Shown piece by piece: positions 20,966 to 26,062 of a stretch of 26,062 bases of DNA. The stretch's first letter is position 1, and every line of letters begins with the position of its first letter. The notes beneath the pieces are model-generated. The model did no database searches and had not been told where the DNA came from. It saw only the letters and a list, made by a program, of their open reading frames with translations. The stretch spans positions 1 to 26,062 of the forward strand of contig CABSFC010000032.1 of assembly GCA_902476875.1 (NCBI GenBank), given 5' to 3'. The translations under genes and the position numbers were made by a program. Origin of the DNA: an uncultured Oscillibacter sp. (GTDB lineage Bacteria > Bacillota > Clostridia > Oscillospirales > Oscillospiraceae).

Positions 20966-21292
20966 TTACAGGTCGTCGATGTGCATTTTGTCCATCTGGG
21001 CCTGGAGCCGCCGCTTCTCCCGGGCCGCCCAATAGATGGCCAGCAACACCAGGGTGGAGATGTTCCCCACCAGCAGCGTAACCAGCACCAGCAGAACGTT
21101 TTGAGACACGCTGCCCGTGTCTGTCACGGCCAGCACGTTCAGCAGCGACGCCAGAAACGCCAGCAGCGGCAGCACCAGCCCCGGCCATTTGCTCTCCCGC
21201 CGGGAGAGGAATATCTGCAGCAGAACGCCGCCCGCGCCGCAGATCAGCAGCGCAAACAGCAGAACGGCGATGGTTTTGGATGCGATCACCAC
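20966..21292 (-). CDS. WPGL/IDDL small membrane protein, paralogue 4
   Basis: This is the last and most diverged of four tandem paralogues. The product is about 108 residues with three or four hydrophobic segments. The shared cytoplasmic-loop block reads LQIFLSRRESKWPGLVLP, and the C-terminus reads VLLAIYWAAREKRRLQAQ then MDKMHIDDL. The start is uncertain. A TTG at 21307 overlaps the previous stop, but AGGAGG lies ideally (about 6 nt) before a GTG at 21292, which I prefer. The charged block after the first span and the basic C-terminus should both face the cytoplasm. No named family is recognised. Confidence 0.8.
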   Translation of the reverse strand: MVIASKTIAVLLFALLICGAGGVLLQIFLSRRESKWPGLVLPLLAFLASLLNVLAVTDTGSVSQNVLLVLVTLLVGNISTLVLLAIYWAAREKRRLQAQMDKMHIDDL

Positions 21293-21303
21293 AAAATACC
21301 TCC

Positions 21304-21663
21304 TCAAATGTCGTCAATCTGCATTTTATCCCGCTCCCGCAGCCGCTTCCGCCGCCGCAGCTCCCGGCAGAGGGCATAGACCGCCAGCAAAACCGCGGCC
21401 GGTACGATGTCCCGCAGCAGCACCAGCAGGGCAAAGCCCAGCGCCCCGGCAAACCGCTGCCGGAGGCCCGCGAAAAAGCAGGCGGCTTCGATCAGCGCCC
21501 ACAGGCATGCCGCCCCCGGCAGGATCAGCCCGGGCCAGCGTTTTTCCCGGCGGGCCAGCCAGACCTCCAGCACGACGCACAGGGCGGCTGCCGCCAGCAG
21601 GACCAGCAGGCTGTACAGATGGATGCGGGTTCCCATGTGGGCGGCAAATCCATAGTTCTCCAT
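21304..21663 (-). CDS. WPGL/IDDL small membrane protein, paralogue 3
   Basis: The 119-residue product has a first span at about residues 17-33, then LEVWLARREKRWPGLILPG (32-50). More hydrophobic segments follow (about 51-65 and 73-98), and a basic C-terminus YALCRELRRRKRLRERDKMQ ends in IDDI. It is the clearest member and serves as reference for the family. It has the best ribosome binding site of the four (AAGGAGGACTGCT before the ATG) and is separated from paralogue 2 by 25 nt. Its stop overlaps the ribosome binding site region of paralogue 4. Function is unknown; the DUF2089 regulator upstream implies controlled expression. Confidence 0.85.
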   Translation of the reverse strand: MENYGFAAHMGTRIHLYSLLVLLAAAALCVVLEVWLARREKRWPGLILPGAACLWALIEAACFFAGLRQRFAGALGFALLVLLRDIVPAAVLLAVYALCRELRRRKRLRERDKMQIDDI

Positions 21664-21688
21664 AGCAGTCCTCCTTACTCCAACGCTA

Positions 21689-22096
21689 TTACAGGTCGTC
21701 CACCCGCATGCTGTCCAGCTCCCGCGCCCGCCGCAGCCCGCGCCTCCGGCGCCACCGGCAAAGGGCGTAGACGGCCAGCAGAGCCAGGGTGGGCAGGTTG
21801 TTCCGCAGCAGTAGCTGCACCAGCATCAGGCCGCTGATGCCTATCTTTTCCAGAAAGGCGCGGGCCATGCCGTAGCTCACCAGAAAGCCCCCCACCGTCC
21901 AAAGTAACACCGCTCCCGGCAGCAGCAGCCCCGGCCACCACCGCTCGCCCCGGGCCAGCCAGATCTCCAGAAGGACGGCCAGGACGGCGGCAAACAGAAG
22001 AAGCCACTTGTTCTCGAAATACATTTCGATCCCGGTCACAGACACCGATACGTCAAACCCCACGCATGCCGCCTCCATCCTTGGCTCACAGATCAC
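21689..22096 (-). CDS. WPGL/IDDL small membrane protein, paralogue 2
   Basis: The product is up to 135 residues, with a longer polar N-terminus than the other copies. The shared block is LEIWLARGERWWPGLLLPG (about residues 43-61), and the end is YALCRWRRRRGLRRAREL then DSMRVDDL. The start is uncertain: a GTG at 22096 overlaps the previous gene by 11 nt, while an ATG at 22078 gives MEAACVGFDV. Neither has a good ribosome binding site, so translation may depend on coupling to paralogue 1. It differs from its siblings in having WW before PGL and Gly for Arg in the loop. Function is unknown. Confidence 0.78.
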   Translation of the reverse strand: MICEPRMEAACVGFDVSVSVTGIEMYFENKWLLLFAAVLAVLLEIWLARGERWWPGLLLPGAVLLWTVGGFLVSYGMARAFLEKIGISGLMLVQLLLRNNLPTLALLAVYALCRWRRRRGLRRARELDSMRVDDL

Positions 22097-22457
22097 GCAG
22101 ATCGTCCAGCCGCATCTTTTCCCGGTCCCGCCGGCGCTTCCGCCTGCGGGATTCCCGGCAGGCGGCGTAGATCACCAGCAAAACCAGCGCTGAGACATTG
22201 GACAGCGCAAATTCCAGCAGCGCAGCTGCCAGTGTGATGCCGGCGTGCCCGCTGTTCCGATAGAGCGCGGCGATCTCCGCTATCCCCCGCAAAAGCGCCA
22301 GCCCCGGCGGGATCAGCCCAGGCCACCGCGCCTCCCGGCGGGCCAGCCAGACCTCCGCCAGAGCGGCGGTGACCAGCAGCGCGATCTCCAATCGCGCCGC
22401 CTTCGGGTCGATAAAGAGCCCAACCTTTGTGTGCATGGAGTAATAGCCTGTCCTCAC
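22086..22457 (-). CDS. WPGL/IDDL small membrane protein, paralogue 1
   Basis: The 123-residue product starts with GTG one base after the DUF2089 stop (an ATG at 22436 is an alternative). Hydrophobic spans lie at about residues 23-37, 47-65 and 72-98. The loop block is AEVWLARREARWPGLIPPG (34-52). The C-terminus is YAACRESRRRKRRRDREKMR, then LDDL followed by an extra RDL not seen in the other three. Its tail has the densest run of Arg and Lys of the set. Tight coupling to the regulator indicates one transcript. Confidence 0.82.
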   Translation of the reverse strand: MRTGYYSMHTKVGLFIDPKAARLEIALLVTAALAEVWLARREARWPGLIPPGLALLRGIAEIAALYRNSGHAGITLAAALLEFALSNVSALVLLVIYAACRESRRRKRRRDREKMRLDDLRDL

Positions 22458-22458
22458 G

Positions 22459-22752
22459 TCAGTCCGCCCCCTTCGCCTTTCGGTACTCCGTAATGAGGAT
22501 CTTGGCGGTGTCGAAATCCAGCTTGTCGTCTACCGCCAGACGCTTCACCAGAGACACGTAGGGGTCCGCCTCCGCCGTCTCGGCCAGCTTGATCTTCTGG
22601 ATCAGCCGGTCCAGCCGCAGCCGCACCGTGGGATAGCTGACGCCGTACAGCCCCGCTACCTCCTTCAGGGAGCCGGAGGCGAGGATGAATTTTTTGATGA
22701 ACGCCACATCCTCGTCCTCCAGGTCCGCCATCCAGCTGGGAATCGTCTCCAT
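22459..22752 (-). CDS. DUF2089-family helix-turn-helix regulator
   Basis: The 97-residue protein matches the short DUF2089 family. It starts METIPSWMADLEDEDVAFIK and has a clear helix-turn-helix, ASGSLKEVAGLYGVSYPTVR (residues 25-44), followed by LRLDRLIQKI. A C-terminal helical part (VDDKLDFDTAKILITEYRKA) may dimerise. The ATG at 22752 is chosen over an upstream in-frame ATG at 22806 because that one lies in the -35 box. The promoter carries a perfect 14-bp inverted repeat, a likely site for this protein. It is the first gene of a five-gene operon with the four small membrane proteins. The ligand is unknown. Confidence 0.9.
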   Translation of the reverse strand: METIPSWMADLEDEDVAFIKKFILASGSLKEVAGLYGVSYPTVRLRLDRLIQKIKLAETAEADPYVSLVKRLAVDDKLDFDTAKILITEYRKAKGAD

Positions 22753-22764
22753 GCGCAGGCCCCC

Positions 22765-22806
22765 TTTCATAAAATTAAATATAAATCTTAATTTTATGAA
22801 AGTCAA
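22765..22806 (-). promoter_or_regulatory. DUF2089 operon promoter with a perfect 14-bp inverted repeat
   Basis: TTGACT (22806-22801), a 17-nt spacer and TATATT (22783-22778) form the promoter. TTTCATAAAATTAA (22765-22778) and TTAATTTTATGAAA (22788-22801) are exact inverted repeats with a 9-nt spacer. The left arm overlaps the end of the -10 box and the start site. The right arm overlaps the spacer and the edge of the -35 box, so bound protein would block the polymerase. Confidence 0.82.
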
Positions 22807-22831
22807 TACTTATTTTTTGAATAAATAAAAT

Positions 22832-22859
22832 GAAAGCCCCCGGTTTCCCGGGGGCTTTC
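22832..22859 (-). terminator. Terminator of the blaI - M56/M23 operon
   Basis: GAAAGCCCCCGG (22832-22843) pairs with CCGGGGGCTTTC (22848-22859) around TTTC. On the minus strand ATTTTATTT follows. The stop of the M56/M23 gene is at 22872. Confidence 0.85.
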
Positions 22860-22871
22860 CTGTTTACGTAT

Positions 22872-24575
22872 TTACCAAAGGGAGCCGATCTGCGCCAGGG
22901 TCTCCTCCGAAAAGTACCCCAGAGGGTCCTGGGCCTCGCCGTCCTGCCGGACCTCGAAGTGCAGGTGGGGGCCGGTGGACATGCCCGTGGAGCCCACGGC
23001 GCCGATCATCCCACCCGCGTTCACGGCGTCGCCCTCCCCCACGGTGAAATCCCGGCAGTGGGCGTAGAAGGTCTCCAGACCGTTTCCGTGGTCCAGCACC
23101 AGATAATTGCCCGCGGAGGCGTTATACCCGGTCTCGGCCACGGTGCCGTCCGCCGCCGCCAGGATAACGCCCCCCTCAACAGAGGCGATATCGATGCCGC
23201 TGTGGAGAGCCGCCTGTCCGCCGGGATTCGCGCGGCTTCCAAAGCTTTGTGAGATCGTCCCGCCTTCCTGCACCGGCCAGGAGAGCGCGGCGGTCCCCTC
23301 CGCCGGGGCGGCCGCGCCCTCCAGCCGGGGCAGGCACACCAGCAGGTCGATCTCCTTCTCCTCCCCGCCGGCGAACACGGCCATGCACAGGCTTTCATAC
23401 GGTCCGTCCGCCGCGTCGAAGCTGTAGGTCTTTCCCGGCTCCCAGCCTCCGGCGGCGCTCTCCTCCTCCAGGTAGTGGACGCTCATGCCCATGCCGTCCG
23501 CTTCGACGCGCCCGCCGATCCAGATGGACCAGGGAATATCATCTTCCGGGATGGTGAAAGACAGCCTGCCGTCCAGACAGACGATGCTCTCCTCCAGCCG
23601 CTCCAACGGGGTGCGCTCCGGCGCGGGCTCCGCCTGGGCGGAGGTGGCGAAAACAGTGGTCACGCTCCCGATCAGCAGCAGCGCGCACGCCAGCGCTGGC
23701 ACCGAGGTCTTTTTTAATTTCATATTCATAATGGCTTTGATCCTTTCCTCAATGGCGTTTTCACTGAAATGGCTGTACAGCGGGCGGCATCCGGCTTTCG
23801 TCTCCTCCATGCGCAGCAGCGTCCGGGCATAGGCCCCGGGCTGGCCCAGCAGGCGCACCACCGCCTCGTCGCAGGCCAGCTCGATGTCCCGGTTCGCCAG
23901 GACGTACAGCAGCCACACCGCCGGGTTGAACCAGTGGACGCACAGCACCGCCGCCAGGAGCAGCTTCGTCACGCCGTCCAGCCGCCGGATGTGGATGGAT
24001 TCGTGGGTCAGGATGTGGGTCAGCGCCGCCTCGTCCTCCCAGTCCATATGCTTTGGCAGGAGGATGACCGGGCGCAGGAGGCCGTAGGTCAGCGGGGCGC
24101 TGATCTGGTCCGAAACCCGCACCGCGACACGCCGGTGGGCCGCCGCCCACGCCGCCGCGAAGCCTCCCTCCACGGGCAGAGACGCCCGGAACCTCCGCTG
24201 TGAGCGGACATAGGTGACGGCAAACCACGCCGCCAGCAGCGCCATGCCCGCCAGCCACAGCGCCGTCCAGACGGGAAAGGACGCGGCGGACCGCGGCGCG
24301 GTCTCCGCAACCACGGACGGAGCTGTGCCGGGGATGACCTGAATGGGCGTGCCTGTGCCCTTTGGGACCCGCGCCGGCGTATGCCGCAGGCCCGCCAGCA
24401 GGGTGTACACGCTGAACCGGGAGGGCAGCGCGACGGGGGTCAGCAGGCGCGCCGCCGCCACCCACCACAGCGCCACAAAGGTCCGCTTGGGCAGCCGCTC
24501 CCGTGTCAGGGCCCGGAGGGCCGCGATCACCAGGATCAGCGGCGCCCCCGTCAGGCTCCGCTCCAGCAGGCTCAT
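22872..24575 (-). CDS. M56 (BlaR1-like) membrane metallopeptidase fused to an M23/LytM peptidase domain
   Basis: The 567-residue protein has an N-terminal M56 part. Hydrophobic spans lie near residues 10-25, 33-50, 102-122 and 203-226, and the cytoplasmic zinc site HESIH is at 191-195 with ELACDE at 232-237. A last span at about 292-311 (VPALACALLLIGSVTTVFAT) leads outside. A beta-rich linker (320-430) precedes an M23 domain with His458-x3-Asp462 (HSGID), YAH506 and HLHFEV with His537/His539, all key M23 residues. The sensor position of BlaR1 is thus replaced by a wall-hydrolase-like domain. The ATG overlaps the blaI stop (ATGA), so the two are coupled. The start at 24575 is used; a longer frame to 24803 runs through blaI. 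Confidence 0.92.
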   Translation of the reverse strand: MSLLERSLTGAPLILVIAALRALTRERLPKRTFVALWWVAAARLLTPVALPSRFSVYTLLAGLRHTPARVPKGTGTPIQVIPGTAPSVVAETAPRSAASFPVWTALWLAGMALLAAWFAVTYVRSQRRFRASLPVEGGFAAAWAAAHRRVAVRVSDQISAPLTYGLLRPVILLPKHMDWEDEAALTHILTHESIHIRRLDGVTKLLLAAVLCVHWFNPAVWLLYVLANRDIELACDEAVVRLLGQPGAYARTLLRMEETKAGCRPLYSHFSENAIEERIKAIMNMKLKKTSVPALACALLLIGSVTTVFATSAQAEPAPERTPLERLEESIVCLDGRLSFTIPEDDIPWSIWIGGRVEADGMGMSVHYLEEESAAGGWEPGKTYSFDAADGPYESLCMAVFAGGEEKEIDLLVCLPRLEGAAAPAEGTAALSWPVQEGGTISQSFGSRANPGGQAALHSGIDIASVEGGVILAAADGTVAETGYNASAGNYLVLDHGNGLETFYAHCRDFTVGEGDAVNAGGMIGAVGSTGMSTGPHLHFEVRQDGEAQDPLGYFSEETLAQIGSLW

Positions 24576-24946
24576 GGCCGTCCTCCCCGCTCCGCGCTGT
24601 CGATAATCTGTCGGAGCCGCTCCAGCTGCTCGCCGGAGAGCTTTTTGCTGTTCAGCAGCGACGCGAACAGCAGGTCCGGCGAGCCGTCGAACAGCTTGCC
24701 GATCAGCTCGTCGGTCTCCGCCGCCTGGACCTCCTCCTTGGAGATCAGGGCGTGGCACAGGAAGTTGGGCTCGCTGCGGAGGATGGCCCCCTTGGCGACG
24801 CACTTTTTGATGACCGTGTAGGTGGTGTTCATGTTCCAGCCGATTTCCGCCTTCAGAACGTCGGAGATGTGCTTGGCGGTCTGGTCGCCCTCCCGCCAGA
24901 GCACGTCCATGACCTTCAGCTCCGAGTCAAACAGTTTTACAGACAT
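24572..24946 (-). CDS. BlaI/MecI-family transcriptional repressor
   Basis: The 124-residue protein is a winged-helix repressor of the BlaI/MecI/CopY class. The N-terminal domain shows LFDSELKVMDVLWREGDQTA, KHISDVLKAEIGWNMNTTYT and VIKKCVAKGAILR (residues 5-58). The dimerisation and cleavage-type C-terminal domain holds FLCHALISKEEVQA and LLFASLLNSKKLSGEQLERL. GGAGGAACCATC precedes the ATG. Three palindromic operators surround its promoter. In the known systems the M56 partner triggers proteolysis of this repressor; by analogy the downstream fusion protein would do so here. Confidence 0.94.
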   Translation of the reverse strand: MSVKLFDSELKVMDVLWREGDQTAKHISDVLKAEIGWNMNTTYTVIKKCVAKGAILRSEPNFLCHALISKEEVQAAETDELIGKLFDGSPDLLFASLLNSKKLSGEQLERLRQIIDSAERGGRP

Positions 24947-24958
24947 GATGGTTCCTCC

Positions 24959-25028
24959 AAACTATCGCGATAGTTTATGATGATATACTACCACAGTAGT
25001 TTTGAGTTGTCAACACTATTCGAGTAGT
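24959..25028 (-). promoter_or_regulatory. blaI promoter with three ACTA-N6-TAGT operators
   Basis: TTGACA (25013-25008), a 17-nt spacer ending in TGG and TAGTAT (24990-24985) form the promoter. Operators ACTA-N6-TAGT lie at 24961-24974 (within a perfect 18-bp palindrome, 24959-24976), 24987-25000 and 25015-25028, with centres 26 and 28 bp apart. They cover the region downstream of the start, the -10 side and the upstream edge of the -35 box. Confidence 0.88.
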
Positions 25029-25051
25029 TTGGCGGATTTTTTGCGAACGGC

Positions 25052-25081
25052 AAAACAGGGCCGCGCGCCGCGGCCCTGTTT
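25052..25081 (-). terminator. Terminator after the anti-sigma-like gene
   Basis: On the minus strand AAACAGGGCCGC (25081-25070) pairs with GCGGCCCTGTTT (25064-25053) around a 5-nt loop, with U continuing to 25052. It lies 13 nt after the stop at 25094. Confidence 0.75.
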
Positions 25082-25093
25082 CCTGTTTGATCT

Positions 25094-26008
25094 TCAGTTT
25101 TCCGGCACAGCCATGATACCGTAGACACACGGTTCTTCGTCCTCCGCCCACTCCGGCAGGAGCACCATATGGCCGTCCTCGTATTCCACCAGCAGCTTGC
25201 CGGTGGAGAGCCGGTAGTTCCGGGTCTGCGACCTGCCGTCGGCAAAGGTGACCGCCGCCGTCAAAACCGCGCCGTCAAAGGCGTCGATGCTGTCCCAGTG
25301 GGACTGCCGCAGGTCCCCGTCCTCGTCCGTTGCCTTATACTGCTCCGGGGGCACCCAGAAGCCGTAGCTGGCCTCCGGGTCATATTCCTCCGTCACGGCG
25401 GTGCCCAGCGGGTTCAGTTCCTCGGCGTTCATGGGGCCGTCCTCGCTTTCGCCGTAGACGCTGTAAACCGGGGCTCCCGCCTTCCACTCGGCCAGGTACT
25501 CCCGCACCTGGTCGTCCGTCAGGTCCGTGTAGGTCCGGCTGCGGTACAGGCCGCCCCGGTCAACGGACAGGGAGACCGTCCGGATGTTCTCGCCGGTCAC
25601 CTGGAACAGGCAGCCAGTGAAGCAGCCGACCTCCGCGCTGGCGATGCCGTCGCCCTGCCCCATGACCAGGCTGCCGTTTTCTCCGGCGGGGATCAGCTCC
25701 CCGGTCTCGGCGGCGTAGGCCGCCAGGCCGAAGGACAGGCTGGGCACCATCACCGTGGTGCCGGGTTCTCCGTCCCCAGGCGTCTCGGCCCGCTCCGCCG
25801 GGTAAAACCGCACCGTCCCCAGCACCAGGGCCAGGGCGCAGGCGGCGCACACCGCCGCCCGCAGCACCGGGCGGGCGCGCCGCTTCGCCAGCCGCTTCGG
25901 CCCGGTCTCCTGTTCCGCCATCTGCCGCCGCGCCGCCAGCAGCACCCGCTCATTCAGCCCGGCGGGGGTGTGGATATCTTCCATCATAGTCTGATACTGG
26001 TTCTTCAT
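25094..26008 (-). CDS. Single-pass membrane protein, probable anti-sigma factor
   Basis: The 304-residue protein has a short cytoplasmic head (MKNQYQTMMEDIHTPAGLNE), a basic region (PKRLAKRRARPVLR), one span at about residues 50-66 (RAAVCAACALALVLGTVRF) and a large extracellular domain. It has no signal peptidase site. This layout, with the gene starting inside the end of a sigma-factor-like gene, is what marks anti-sigma factors of ECF type. The head resembles the N-terminal segment of DUF4179-type proteins in that setting, but no zinc-binding anti-sigma motif is visible. The extracellular domain is acidic and strand-rich and not assigned. Confidence 0.75.
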   Translation of the reverse strand: MKNQYQTMMEDIHTPAGLNERVLLAARRQMAEQETGPKRLAKRRARPVLRAAVCAACALALVLGTVRFYPAERAETPGDGEPGTTVMVPSLSFGLAAYAAETGELIPAGENGSLVMGQGDGIASAEVGCFTGCLFQVTGENIRTVSLSVDRGGLYRSRTYTDLTDDQVREYLAEWKAGAPVYSVYGESEDGPMNAEELNPLGTAVTEEYDPEASYGFWVPPEQYKATDEDGDLRQSHWDSIDAFDGAVLTAAVTFADGRSQTRNYRLSTGKLLVEYEDGHMVLLPEWAEDEEPCVYGIMAVPEN

Positions 26009-26062
26009 CGTCGATACCTCCCAACAGGTCCTTCAATTTCATCCTCGCCCGGCGGAGCCGGG
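25950..26062 (-). CDS. C-terminal end of an ECF-type RNA polymerase sigma factor (partial)
   Basis: From the right edge a frame reads RLRRARMKLKDLLGGIDDEE and continues to a TGA at 25950-25952, 36 residues in all. The first 14 residues match the end of sigma region 4 of ECF factors (RLxRARxKLKDLLG). The ATG of the anti-sigma-like gene lies inside this frame, so the genes overlap by about 59 nt. The upstream part lies outside the window; identification rests on this short segment and on the neighbour. Confidence 0.6.
   Translation of the reverse strand, partial: RLRRARMKLKDLLGGIDDEEPVSDYDGRYPHPRRAE

Noticed and set aside
22807..22831. AT-rich tract as a replication or excision site
   Set aside because: It is explained by the region upstream of the DUF2089 promoter and the U-tract of the preceding terminator.
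1..26062. CRISPR array, tRNA, rRNA or insertion sequence
   Set aside because: No regularly spaced repeats, no cloverleaf-like sequence with TTCGA and CCA, no rRNA segment and no transposase motif were found on reading both strands.

Overview
The window comes from a GC-rich, Gram-positive-type genome. The most likely source is a gut Clostridia of the Oscillospiraceae group (Flavonifractor/Lawsonibacter-like). This is inference from several cues: a cysteine-type T-box, type-3 ProS, a PurO-type IMP cyclohydrolase, BlaI/M56 and DUF2089 regulators, strong GGAGG ribosome binding sites and TTGACA/TATAAT-type promoters. No rRNA, tRNA, CRISPR array, insertion sequence or prophage was seen. Most genes look like ordinary chromosome, and nearly all intergenic regions hold readable promoters, operators or terminators.

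Layout. (1) 1-3010, minus: start of the S10 ribosomal protein operon (rpsJ-rplC-rplD-rplW-rplB, with rplB cut by the left edge). It is driven by a consensus promoter about 285 nt upstream of rpsJ, and the leader contains an attenuator-like hairpin. (2) 3148-4719, minus: proS (type 3) with its own promoter and terminator. (3) 4799-8264, plus: an unknown lipoprotein, a YgjP-type metallopeptidase, a PurO-like IMP cyclohydrolase, then a MarR regulator overlapping a GNAT acetyltransferase behind a double palindromic operator. (4) 8298-10819, minus: an unknown small protein, a zinc-ribbon protein and glpK. glpK is divergent from a monoacylglycerol-lipase-like hydrolase (10897-11835, plus), which suggests release of glycerol and its phosphorylation. 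(5) 12023-14482, minus: cysE-cysS behind a cysteine T-box leader. (6) 14457-19428, minus: six close-packed genes ymdB - DUF4304-like - ybaK-like - yhaO-like phosphoesterase - ansA - yaaA. (7) 19437-20960, plus: an AT-rich islet with a 59-residue membrane protein and degenerate repeats, then a LysR regulator.

(8) 20966-22806, minus: a DUF2089 regulator under a promoter with a perfect 14-bp inverted repeat, followed by four tandem, diverged paralogues of a small membrane protein with shared motifs (WPGL near TM1, M-x-[ILV]-D-D-[LI] at the C-terminus). I recognise no named family. This is the best candidate for an undescribed system. (9) 22832-25028, minus: a BlaI-type repressor with three ACTA-N6-TAGT operators, translationally coupled to an M56 (BlaR1-like) protein fused to an M23/LytM peptidase domain. 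(10) 25053-26062, minus: a single-pass anti-sigma-like protein, overlapped by the last 36 codons of an ECF-type sigma factor that continues past the right edge. Regions 8-10 together form a cell-envelope sensing neighbourhood (inference).
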